64,000 nucleotides of DNA from an uncultured Lachnospiraceae bacterium (GTDB taxonomy: Bacteria > Bacillota > Clostridia > Lachnospirales > Lachnospiraceae): assembly GCA_910583615.1 (NCBI GenBank), contig CAJTXP010000010.1:49062-113061 (forward strand), written 5' to 3'. The notes beneath the pieces are model-generated. The model was given only the letters and a program-made list of their open reading frames with translations. It did no database searches and was not told the origin of the DNA. Shown here piece after piece: positions 50,622 through 59,165 of this stretch; within the stretch, counting starts at the first letter, position 1, and each line of letters starts with the position of its first letter. A program made the translations under genes and the position numbers.

Positions 50622-52100
50622 TCACTTTTTTTTATTCAAGACTGCATTCCATACCATCCTTATCAGTTCCAGTAACATACCATCTTTCATATAAATCAGG
50701 ATTGCCCCATATACGCACCCTCCCACAACGATTTGAATTACAAGTCTCCAAATTACAAGATTTCTCAAAAACTCACCTGCCAGAATCACAACGAAACACA
50801 TCATAATACCTGCTATCAGTCGTTTAAAACTGCAGTTCCACAACATTTTTACTGTCATATATCCGTCACTCATATTTACATACAAAACAGATATTACCAG
50901 TTCTGCTGCAACAGAAGCTGCAACTGCTCCGATTCCGCCCAGCCACGGTATCATGACCAGATTTAAACACAGATTCACTACTGATCCCAGAATAATGACC
51001 TTTGCACTTCGTATCCTCTGTCCGCTTGGAGAATAATATTGACTGCCCAGGCAATTACTCACTCCAATAATAATGATTAATGGAGCCATCGCATACAAAA
51101 GGGAAACTACCGGCCCATAGCCATCTCCTAAAAAAACAGGCACAAATTTATCTGCAACTCCTATCAGCCCAAAAAAAGCCCCATATCCCAGAAGAAGGAT
51201 AAAATCCATAGAACGCTGAATTCTACGACGAATTTCTTCATACTTTTCCTGAGCAAACAAATAGGCAATTCTGGACCCCATCACCGCATTTACCGAAGAA
51301 AAAACAACATTTTTTATAATATTAACAATCTTTGTAGCCTGTTCATAATACCCGTTCTGATAAGAATCTTCCGTTATGATCCCAATCAAAGTTTTATCCA
51401 GCACCGTATAAATTGATGTGGCAATTGTCGGTATAAAGTAAATCAACGTCTCCTTAAAATGACGTCTGAAGTGCAGGGTACAAAAATCCACTTTCACCAG
51501 CATTCTGGGCAGATAAGTCCACATGGACAGATTCCCTGCCAGAGTAATTGCCGAATTCATTAATATATAGATAAATAAATCATTTTTTGTCCTTACAAAA
51601 ACAAAAAGCAATAATATACCTGCAATCTTACAAATAAAATTACGTATAACTATGTACTTTATCTGTTCATATCCTGTGTAATACCACGAAATATCTGCCA
51701 TGCTTCCGAACAAAAGAGGAAGAAGCGCCAGAAAATAATAACGATACTCTGTGCTGAAAATCACAACACCAATCCATAGAAATATACAAATGGATGACGT
51801 TATTACTGTCATCAGTTCAATTTCCCAGAACAGTTTACTTGCTTCACCTTTATCATCCCGATGCTGCGCTATTTCTCTTTCTCCATAATACGTTGTCCCC
51901 AATACAGCAAACAGTGTAAAATATGTCATAATAGATGACGTATAACTATATATCCCAATTCCGTCAGCGCCAAGAACTCTGGAAACGTATGGGGTTGTAA
52001 TAAACGGAGTGATCAGGATCAATAATTCATATGCCAACCGATATAAAAAGTTTTTCTTTACACTTGGAAAATCATTTTTATTCTTGTTTTTCCCAGCCAT
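50622..52100 (-). CDS. Wzx flippase (RfbX/MOP superfamily)
   Basis: 492 aa, 14 predicted helices. Start FLYRLAYELLILITPFITTPYVSRVLGADGIGIYSY is the standard Wzx entry (quoted as LILITPFITTPYVSRVLG). It exports the undecaprenyl-linked repeat unit of the right operon. Adjacent to a polymerase gene. Very AT-rich DNA compared with the left locus, suggesting separate origin. Confidence 0.92.
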   Translation of the reverse strand: MAGKNKNKNDFPSVKKNFLYRLAYELLILITPFITTPYVSRVLGADGIGIYSYTSSIMTYFTLFAVLGTTYYGEREIAQHRDDKGEASKLFWEIELMTVITSSICIFLWIGVVIFSTEYRYYFLALLPLLFGSMADISWYYTGYEQIKYIVIRNFICKIAGILLLFVFVRTKNDLFIYILMNSAITLAGNLSMWTYLPRMLVKVDFCTLHFRRHFKETLIYFIPTIATSIYTVLDKTLIGIITEDSYQNGYYEQATKIVNIIKNVVFSSVNAVMGSRIAYLFAQEKYEEIRRRIQRSMDFILLLGYGAFFGLIGVADKFVPVFLGDGYGPVVSLLYAMAPLIIIIGVSNCLGSQYYSPSGQRIRSAKVIILGSVVNLCLNLVMIPWLGGIGAVAASVAAELVISVLYVNMSDGYMTVKMLWNCSFKRLIAGIMMCFVVILAGEFLRNLVIWRLVIQIVVGGCVYGAILIYMKDGMLLELIRMVWNAVLNKKK

Positions 52101-52103
52101 GCG

Positions 52104-53270
52104 CTAAAGATATTTCCTTTCTCTTTCTTGCCCTTTATTACCTAAAACTGCAACCGGAATCAGAAATAATACTGGATTATTTATAATATCATATAAAAAA
52201 TTATTCATAATACTGGCAAACAGCATCGTCACGATCCACAAATACAACACTCTCTGTTTTGTCATATATAAATATCTTAATAAAACAGTATATGCCATCA
52301 GTGAAATAACTGTAAAGAAGATCCCATAAGCAATTATAGAGTAAACATATCCGCTGTCTATATAAAAAGCAGAGCTCTCGCCTCCATATACTAATGCCGT
52401 ATTTCCCAGCTGCTCTACACGCGTTGAAAACATATGAATGCCATACCGTTCAATTGCTTCCACTGAATATTCCAGGCGTCCTACAATAGTGTTCATCCAT
52501 GAAATACCTACTTTAAAAAGCCCTTTTTTATAAGCAAACACAATAAGAACAGTAATACTACATAGAGAAAAGGGCAGAATTGTTGCAAAAAATTTCCAGA
52601 ACTTATCTGCAAAACGAATTAAATGCACTTTCTCAACACAAAAATATGCTGCCATAAACAACAAAGTAAGATAAAAAGAGAGGTTTGTCGTATGGACCAA
52701 AAACAGCAGATAATTACATACTGCCAGAACTATCAGTTCTAAAATATGGACTTTTTTTCTTAAATAGATCCACATCATTGTAACTGCCATGGAAAAATAT
52801 CCAAGCGTACTATAATACTTAAATCCCAGAGAATGGGCGGTCATAATTTTCCCCCCAAGTTGATGGTCATATATATAATCAGGAATAATGCCCACTGTAC
52901 AGGCAGCCGCTATCAGCAGCGACCAGATAATCGTATTCAAAAATAATGCCTTTACAATCTTTTCAAAATCTATATCCTGCCCCGATATGATCAGGCAGAT
53001 ACTCATAAAAATCACCTTATACCTGCCAATAACGATTATGGACACTAAGGATAACAGCAACACTCCCCATATCCATATTTTCTTCTCTGTATATCTTTCG
53101 GCAATCATCCATTTCATAAATACCAGAGCGACAACAATCATCCGCACCAGCCTTAAAGCTCCTGGAAACATTGGGCCAAATAAAGAGGTGTTCAAGAAAT
53201 AATAAAGACAATAAAATGTTAATGCACTGAAAAACAGAAAATCTTTTAATTTAACATTCCAAATCTCCAT
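52104..53270 (-). CDS. Wzy-like polysaccharide polymerase
   Basis: 388 aa from ATG 53270 (GGGGAAG upstream; a TTG 15 bases earlier is less likely). About 11 helices with a large loop near MNTIVGRLEYSVEAIERYG...GGESSAFYIDSGYVY. Sequence conservation of Wzy is low, so the call rests on topology, size and the place between flippase and transferase. It would polymerise the right-operon repeat unit. Overlaps the upstream gene by 20 bp. Confidence 0.75.
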   Translation of the reverse strand: MEIWNVKLKDFLFFSALTFYCLYYFLNTSLFGPMFPGALRLVRMIVVALVFMKWMIAERYTEKKIWIWGVLLLSLVSIIVIGRYKVIFMSICLIISGQDIDFEKIVKALFLNTIIWSLLIAAACTVGIIPDYIYDHQLGGKIMTAHSLGFKYYSTLGYFSMAVTMMWIYLRKKVHILELIVLAVCNYLLFLVHTTNLSFYLTLLFMAAYFCVEKVHLIRFADKFWKFFATILPFSLCSITVLIVFAYKKGLFKVGISWMNTIVGRLEYSVEAIERYGIHMFSTRVEQLGNTALVYGGESSAFYIDSGYVYSIIAYGIFFTVISLMAYTVLLRYLYMTKQRVLYLWIVTMLFASIMNNFLYDIINNPVLFLIPVAVLGNKGQERERKYL

Positions 53271-54381
53271 CGCTTCCCCTTTCAACTTTACTCTGTCCCA
53301 TATTCTTTCGACTGTTTTTTACTGCATTTTTCATATAATATCCCGAACGAAGCCTGTCAGCAGCGACTGCTGTATCCATTCGCAGCCTTTGATACTCAGA
53401 TTCCGACATATTCATCAGTTTTCCCTTTATATCTGATAAAGAGTCTACTACAATTCCGCAGTTATTCTCTTTAATGAAATCTGCCAGCGCTGCATGACTC
53501 CATATAATAACAGGAATTCCGGAAGCAATGTAAAGAGATGCTTTATGCGGGTTATTAATCTTTAAGTATTCTCCATATACTCCCGAGCAGGTATTTGCAG
53601 ATATACCGTCCCATACCAGTCCAAAACTGCCGGATAATACATATGGCAGTTCCTCCGGTTTAAACATCCCTTTATACCGGACCTGTTCTTTTTCCTGTCC
53701 TTCATAGCCGACACCATACAGATTAAAAATACAGTTATCCGGAAGCAGATAAACATATTGAGCTTTATGAGGCCTGAGATTTCCTGCAATAATTACAGGA
53801 AGATCTTTGCCAAGTTTTTGCTCACTCAATTTTTTTCTGTCCAGATCAGGAATCAGGTAGTCAAAAATATGCAATGGAATAATCTTATCACCCGAAATGT
53901 TTAATCTCATAATATATTTTTTCATCCGGGTATTGTGAACAATCAATTGTGAAGCATGTTTCAAAGCATCCTTTTCCTCTACTTTCAAACGCAGCTTTTT
54001 TATTTTCGACACTTCCGGTCTTATCGCCACTCTTAAAAGTTCCAGATCATGAATAATCAATACTATTTTTATTCCCCGTCCCGACAATCTTTTAAACAAA
54101 TGTGCCAACAAAAAGGAATGTTCAATAATAGGGAACTGTACATAAATACAATCCCCTTTCTGTAATTTTCCAAGATTCTTTTCCCATATTTTCCAAATTC
54201 GAAAATGCCACATCAGCTTCTCAAATCCATGGGCACTCCGCCTCCTGTCATCGTTAGACGGAATGTCCAGAGGCAGGCACCCCATCTGACTCAGTATCAC
54301 TTCTACATCGTCCCGTGCCTTCACCCCGGCTGTCTTCTGAAGGCCTTCATCCATCTGTTTCTCACAAATATAATATTCCAT
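53251..54381 (-). CDS. GT-B sugar transferase, Gtf3/galactofuranosyltransferase-like
   Basis: 376 aa. No signal peptide. Typical features of the Gtf3/WbbI group: YVQFPIIEHSFLLAHLFKRL, LIIHDLELLR, FNLYGVGYEG and FGLVWDGISANTCSG followed by YLKINNPHKASLYIASGIPVI. These enzymes often add galactofuranose or glucose with UDP donors; no UDP-galactopyranose mutase gene is in the window. The donor is therefore open. Confidence 0.72.
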   Translation of the reverse strand: MEYYICEKQMDEGLQKTAGVKARDDVEVILSQMGCLPLDIPSNDDRRRSAHGFEKLMWHFRIWKIWEKNLGKLQKGDCIYVQFPIIEHSFLLAHLFKRLSGRGIKIVLIIHDLELLRVAIRPEVSKIKKLRLKVEEKDALKHASQLIVHNTRMKKYIMRLNISGDKIIPLHIFDYLIPDLDRKKLSEQKLGKDLPVIIAGNLRPHKAQYVYLLPDNCIFNLYGVGYEGQEKEQVRYKGMFKPEELPYVLSGSFGLVWDGISANTCSGVYGEYLKINNPHKASLYIASGIPVIIWSHAALADFIKENNCGIVVDSLSDIKGKLMNMSESEYQRLRMDTAVAADRLRSGYYMKNAVKNSRKNMGQSKVERGSDGDLEC

Positions 54382-54384
54382 GCC

Positions 54385-55452
54385 TTAATCCCTTCTGACT
54401 TCTCCCTCCTGCATAGCTTTGTACATGGAAACAGTTTTTTCGGCTCCCTCCCGAAGATTAAAACAGGCTGACCATCCAAGCGCTTCCAGTTTCGAAGAAT
54501 CCAGCGAAGAATTTGTCATAAGATTATATCCTTTTCGTTCCTGCTCAGTAGGAATCTCATAGATCACCTTTCTCCCGGCTGCAGCTGCCATGGCATTGGC
54601 AATATCACTGATCGTAACAACTGAATTCGGATTGGATATATTATAAGCATTTCGGCTCTCTCCGTTCAACAGTATGGCGAGAATCGCTGATGCACAATCT
54701 GCCGTATAACAGTAAGAACGAAGCTGTGTTCCTGCACTCTTCATCACGATATCTTCCGATCTGGCGGCGCTTCTTGTAAACTGCGCAGATGCTCTTGAAT
54801 CGCTCTTTGTTATCGTCGGACCATAGATATGCCCCGGACGTACAATTACAGTATCCAGACCATATTCTTCTCCATATGCAACACACAGCGTCTCCGCTGC
54901 TCTTTTTGCACTTGGATAACTTGCCCGCTGATTCAGTATATCCAGATAGCCGTAATCGTTTTCTACATATGCATCAGGGGTCTCCTTATTACCATACACT
55001 TCGCTGGAGGATATATAAAGCACTCTTGAAATCTCCTGCCTCACTGCCAGCCTCAGAAGTGCATGAAGTCCAATAAAATTAGCAAGCATGGTTTCCACAG
55101 GCTGCTGCGTATAAACTGCCGGATTGGCATTACTTGCGCCATGGATAATATAATCCGCCTTTACGTCCGGCGCCTGGCCTTCTGTCGCATCGTATTCCAC
55201 AAACTGATAATCTTTTCCTTCTTCAAAAGGCGCAAATCTGTCCGAAGTTCTTTTCCGATCCCTTCCCGCCAGAATGATATGAATCCCCGCTTTTTTCCAC
55301 TGATTAAAATAAAAGAGCAGATCTGCCACTGAAGACCCAATCATACCGGTTCCTCCGGTAATAAAAAGCGTCTTCCCAAACAGCTTTTCTGCAAGAGGAA
55401 CTTTCTCGGTCACCCGTGCCATATCTTCCCAGTAACTTTCCACATATCTCAT
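54385..55452 (-). CDS. NAD-dependent epimerase/dehydratase (SDR)
   Basis: 355 aa. TLFITGGTGMIGSSVADLL for NAD(P), active-site YISSSEVYG with Ser, and YPSAKR with the Tyr-x3-Lys pair; RPGHIYGP after it. Sugar nucleotide epimerase/dehydratase fold. It begins one base after the stop of an IspD/TarI-type cytidylyltransferase, a pairing common in LicD-containing loci, so it may act on a CDP-linked polyol or sugar, although the exact reaction is unknown. Confidence 0.85.
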   Translation of the reverse strand: MRYVESYWEDMARVTEKVPLAEKLFGKTLFITGGTGMIGSSVADLLFYFNQWKKAGIHIILAGRDRKRTSDRFAPFEEGKDYQFVEYDATEGQAPDVKADYIIHGASNANPAVYTQQPVETMLANFIGLHALLRLAVRQEISRVLYISSSEVYGNKETPDAYVENDYGYLDILNQRASYPSAKRAAETLCVAYGEEYGLDTVIVRPGHIYGPTITKSDSRASAQFTRSAARSEDIVMKSAGTQLRSYCYTADCASAILAILLNGESRNAYNISNPNSVVTISDIANAMAAAAGRKVIYEIPTEQERKGYNLMTNSSLDSSKLEALGWSACFNLREGAEKTVSMYKAMQEGEVRRD

Positions 55453-55453
55453 A

Positions 55454-56167
55454 TTATTTCAACCAGTCTTCCTTTTTTGTATGAAGAAGCGCCTTGAAAA
55501 TCATCATATCCTCTATGGTAGTAATTTTCAGGTTTTCTTCCGAGCCCTTTGAAAAGTATACCTTTTCTCCCAGTTCCTGCATCAGAGAACAGGATGCAGC
55601 AGTGTTGCTGATGCCCTTTTTCCCTGCCTCTTCGTGAGCCCACAGCAGCTTGCCCAATGTATACGTATGAGGCGTCTGGGTACGGAACAACTGTTCTCTC
55701 GGAATAGACATCCGGGAAGATATTCCGTTATCATCGCTTCGAAACACCGCTTCCACACATGGAATAGCTGCTACTGCACTTCCATGCTTCTGAAATGTTG
55801 CAAGGCTGTTCGATATGATTTCTGCTGATACCATACAGCGATTCCCATCATGCACAATTATAGTATCGTCCTCCTGCATCTCTTCTTTCAGAACCTGCAA
55901 TCCAAGAAAAATGGACTCCTGCCCCGTCTCCCCGCCAGGTACGACCCAGCGCAGCTTTGTTATATTAAACTGCCTTGCATAAGCTTTAACGACCTCGATC
56001 CAGGACGGCAGAGTAACAACCATAACTGCATCAATACTCGGATGTCTTTGAAACGCCTCCATCGTATGGATAATGATCGGTTTGTTCTCCACATGCATGA
56101 ACTGCTTGGGAATGTCCTGTCCCATTCTTGTTCCTGTGCCTGCTGCTGTCAATAACGCAACAATCAT
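55454..56167 (-). CDS. IspD/TarI-type cytidylyltransferase
   Basis: 237 aa from ATG 56167 (GGAGG upstream; ATGA overlap with licD); the in-frame TTG further up is discarded. Motifs: ALLTAAGTGTRMGQDIPKQFM, VHDGNRCMVSAEII, RTQTPHTYTLGKLL. It transfers CMP to a polyol or sugar phosphate. In this setting it more likely makes a CDP-polyol (CDP-ribitol in TarI and human ISPD) for a LicD transferase than MEP-pathway CDP-methylerythritol, because no isoprenoid gene is nearby and LicD genes flank it. Confidence 0.85.
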   Translation of the reverse strand: MIVALLTAAGTGTRMGQDIPKQFMHVENKPIIIHTMEAFQRHPSIDAVMVVTLPSWIEVVKAYARQFNITKLRWVVPGGETGQESIFLGLQVLKEEMQEDDTIIVHDGNRCMVSAEIISNSLATFQKHGSAVAAIPCVEAVFRSDDNGISSRMSIPREQLFRTQTPHTYTLGKLLWAHEEAGKKGISNTAASCSLMQELGEKVYFSKGSEENLKITTIEDMMIFKALLHTKKEDWLK

Positions 56168-57051
56168 TTTTTCTTCCTCCAATACATATTAAACTGATGA
56201 TGAGACTGCTGTTTGTCCAAAGGCGGCATCTTCATATAGTCTCCATAAAGCTGTGTCAAATACAGATCATAATTTCCAGGAGCATGATAATATTTACCCT
56301 CGAACAACACCTCTGTTGCCTGCAGATACTCTTTCTTCGGAACTCTTTCTTCAATCTCGTGAACTGCTGCCGTCATAACGCCAACATATTCCATATCATC
56401 AAATCTGTACTTTCTGGCAACCTTCTGAACCAGTCTGCTCCAGGTTCTGTATCCCGCAAGTTTTGCCGGAATGCATGCCAGTACATGAAATATATGAGCC
56501 GCCATACTCCTCGCTTCCATATGTTTTAAAGATGCAGCTCTCTGCATTTTTCGATAGCACACCAGATGAAAATAGTGACGTCTGGCAGCCTGATAATCTG
56601 CCGGAAGTCCCTCAATCGGAAATATATCTACAAAGATCGGATGATACATGGGTTCCTTTTTTTTAATTCCGCCCATGAAATCTTCCATCACCGTATCAAA
56701 GTTATACAAACGATAAAATTCACAGTTTTCCGAAAAACCGTTTTCATCAGGTTCTGCAAGAATATACTGCTCCAGACAGCCGCCTGTCAGTTCCATCAGT
56801 TTTTCACAATCCGGTCTTGGCATATTCACATCAATATCGTCATCCCACGGTATAAAACCCCTGTGACGTATCGCTCCCAGCAACGTCCCTCCGGATAAAA
56901 AATACCGAAGTCCATGCTGGTCGCAAAAATCAGCCAGCGTATCCAGCATTGCAAGCTGTACCGCTCTGCTTTCCCTCTGACTCATCACTTCTCCGCAGTC
57001 TTCTTTTGACAATACGGAATTCATCAATTCATCATAAACGGATCTGTCCAC
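56164..57051 (-). CDS. LicD family phosphotransferase (second)
   Basis: 295 aa starting at GTG 57051 with GGGGAGG; an ATG nine codons later is an alternative. LicD motif LRYFLSGGTLLGAIRHRGFIPWDDDID, then PIFVDIFPIEGLPADY and a C-terminal NYDLYLTQLYGDYMKMPP. The IspD/TarI gene begins inside its stop codon, so this LicD is the most likely user of that CDP-activated polyol. Confidence 0.88.
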   Translation of the reverse strand: MDRSVYDELMNSVLSKEDCGEVMSQRESRAVQLAMLDTLADFCDQHGLRYFLSGGTLLGAIRHRGFIPWDDDIDVNMPRPDCEKLMELTGGCLEQYILAEPDENGFSENCEFYRLYNFDTVMEDFMGGIKKKEPMYHPIFVDIFPIEGLPADYQAARRHYFHLVCYRKMQRAASLKHMEARSMAAHIFHVLACIPAKLAGYRTWSRLVQKVARKYRFDDMEYVGVMTAAVHEIEERVPKKEYLQATEVLFEGKYYHAPGNYDLYLTQLYGDYMKMPPLDKQQSHHQFNMYWRKKK

Positions 57052-57082
57052 GGTCCGGTTCCTCCCCTGTCTACGCAGCCCG

Positions 57083-57964
57083 TCAATACTGCAATTCCAA
57101 AAACAAATGTTTTTCCTGCTTTTCCTTTGGAGGCATCACCATATAGTCTCCGTAAAATCCCGTCAAATATTTTTCCGCTTCTATTGGAACATTAAAGCAT
57201 TCTGTCTCAAAAGGCTCCTTTCGGTACACACACATCTCTTTCCGCGAATACAGTTCTCCAGAAAAATGCTTTCTTCCTGTCGGTATACTGACAAGAAGCG
57301 TCGTATCCTTTTTACAAACAGTAAACCAGAATCCGCACCATGCCGTCCATTTGCGCAGCGGAATGAGCTTCAGGATCCTGCCGGCAAGCCTTTTACTCTT
57401 TGTATAATTCAGTTTACGCCCCTCCATCTCGAGCAGTTCCCTCGGAATGTTCCGATTATTATATGTTCTCACTGCAGAAACTGCAAACGACAGCGCCATA
57501 CTCATGTTTTTCTGAATAAAACGCAAAACTGCATTGTCATATACATTCTCCATCACATACAGATCGATAGATATCCCACACTCCTTCAGGTTCCAGTCAT
57601 ATTTTCTCCGCGCAACCGTCCCCTTTTTTCGAATCTGTGTCACAAGAATTCCCATTTCCGGATGTGTTGCCGGTGTCTGTATATAATACTGTTCTCCCAG
57701 TTTCTCGTCAAATACCCGAAGCAGCCTGTCATAATCGGCCCGGGGCATATTAATGTCAATATCATCGTCCCAGGGAATAAACCCCTGATGTCTGATTGCT
57801 CCCAGTATACTTCCTCCGCTTAAAGAATAACCGATCCCTTCTTCGTCACAGACCCGAATCACATCCTTTGCAATATCAAGCACACAGTTCTGATATTTCC
57901 GCAACTCCGGGCCCTCCAGTTGAATCACATGATATTTCACAGACATCCCTCTCTTATTCTCCAT
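57083..57964 (-). CDS. LicD family phosphotransferase (third)
   Basis: 293 aa from ATG 57964 (AAAGGAT). LicD motif GYSLSGGSILGAIRHQGFIPWDDDIDINM, then ISIDLYVMENVYD, and the C-terminal EKYLTGFYGDYMVMPPKEKQ. It resembles the second LicD in plan (same GFYGDYM tail) but is well diverged. It may transfer phosphocholine or a polyol phosphate to another position. Confidence 0.87.
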   Translation of the reverse strand: MENKRGMSVKYHVIQLEGPELRKYQNCVLDIAKDVIRVCDEEGIGYSLSGGSILGAIRHQGFIPWDDDIDINMPRADYDRLLRVFDEKLGEQYYIQTPATHPEMGILVTQIRKKGTVARRKYDWNLKECGISIDLYVMENVYDNAVLRFIQKNMSMALSFAVSAVRTYNNRNIPRELLEMEGRKLNYTKSKRLAGRILKLIPLRKWTAWCGFWFTVCKKDTTLLVSIPTGRKHFSGELYSRKEMCVYRKEPFETECFNVPIEAEKYLTGFYGDYMVMPPKEKQEKHLFLELQY

Positions 57965-57967
57965 TAT

Positions 57968-59128
57968 TTATCCTTTTGAAAGGAAAATATCTTCATAACG
58001 CCCTGCAATATACTCCCAACTGTATGCATCCTGAATTCTCTTTCTGGCCTTTCTTCCCATTTCCGCCAGTTCTGATTCAGACATTCGATCCGCCTTCCCA
58101 ATCAGTCCGGCCAGACTGCCGCTCTCTTTTTTCCAGTACAGTGCCGCATCCTCTGCCACTTCACGATTAAATCCCACATCCAGCAGAAGGTTCAGATCTG
58201 TACTGCCCAGCGCTTCCAGCAGACTTGGATTCGTTCCCCCAACTTCATGCCCATGCAGATATCCAAAGGCATTCTCCCTTATCTTTTTCAGCAGCTCCCT
58301 TTCATACACCGTTCCTACAAATTTTATACGTCCATCCTTCCGAAAGTGCAGTTTCCGCTCCAGGTGTTCCAGAAAAGCATGATTGGCGGTTGTTATGATC
58401 GCAAAATCCTTTTTTGAATCGGATCTCATAAACTCCCTTATCATGGTTTCAAAATTGTTTTCCGGAACAAAACGGCCAACCACCAGATAGTATTCTCTGG
58501 GCATCAGTTTTTTTTCTCTAAGCCAGTCAGTGTATACTTTGTCATCATCTGAAAGTCTGGAAGGTTCTGTTTCAGAACCATACGCAATAAATGTTGTTTT
58601 GGGCTGATATCTACTATAGTTATTGACTATATACCGTTCAATATTCTGACTGTCACAAACCAGCAGGTCCGCATTCCTGACCATCACTTTTTCAGATATC
58701 TTCCAGTATGCTCTCACAGGCATACTCCATTTTGCCCGTTTCCATTCGTGTCCATCCGGATTTAAATACACGGTGCCGCCCAGCTTATGTATTTTTTTCC
58801 TGAAGTATGATGCAAAAGGGCCGATCCTGCATGCCAGTATATAGACAACAGGATGAGAAATCTGATTCTCCCTGATATAATTACAACACCATTTCAGAGC
58901 AGCAACATCATAAAAGATCGCCTGAGCAGCTCCGATCTTCGGGACCTTTATACGAAAGCAACATGCATTATGATATTCAAACGTCCCCAGTTTATCATCT
59001 TTACATGCTACATAATATTTTATATTGAAATTATTCTGATGATACTCTGTCAGTTTATCAACAAAAGTCTCAAATCCACCATATGCGCCTGGTATTCCCT
59101 TCGAGCCAATAATAAATACATGTTGCAT
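57968..59128 (-). CDS. GT4 transferase with DUF1972-like N-terminus (rhamnosyltransferase-like)
   Basis: 386 aa from ATG 59128 with AAGGAG. Starts FIIGSKGIPGAYGGFETFVDKL, the mark of the Cps2T/WchF type beta-1,4-rhamnosyltransferases (DUF1972). Middle: YLNPDGHEWKRAKW. Donor lobe: YLHGHEVGGTNPSLLEALG. In relatives it adds the second sugar to the lipid-linked first sugar. No dTDP-rhamnose genes are in this window; they may be elsewhere. Confidence 0.87.
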   Translation of the reverse strand: MQHVFIIGSKGIPGAYGGFETFVDKLTEYHQNNFNIKYYVACKDDKLGTFEYHNACCFRIKVPKIGAAQAIFYDVAALKWCCNYIRENQISHPVVYILACRIGPFASYFRKKIHKLGGTVYLNPDGHEWKRAKWSMPVRAYWKISEKVMVRNADLLVCDSQNIERYIVNNYSRYQPKTTFIAYGSETEPSRLSDDDKVYTDWLREKKLMPREYYLVVGRFVPENNFETMIREFMRSDSKKDFAIITTANHAFLEHLERKLHFRKDGRIKFVGTVYERELLKKIRENAFGYLHGHEVGGTNPSLLEALGSTDLNLLLDVGFNREVAEDAALYWKKESGSLAGLIGKADRMSESELAEMGRKARKRIQDAYSWEYIAGRYEDIFLSKG

Positions 59129-59165
59129 TATGGCAATCTCCTTCATTCTACACTTTGACTGTTTT

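Noticed and set aside
55454..56167. Housekeeping ispD of the MEP isoprenoid pathway
   Set aside because: No ispF or other isoprenoid gene is adjacent, while LicD genes flank it with overlapping codons; a CDP-polyol role fits the context better, although sequence alone cannot exclude ispD.
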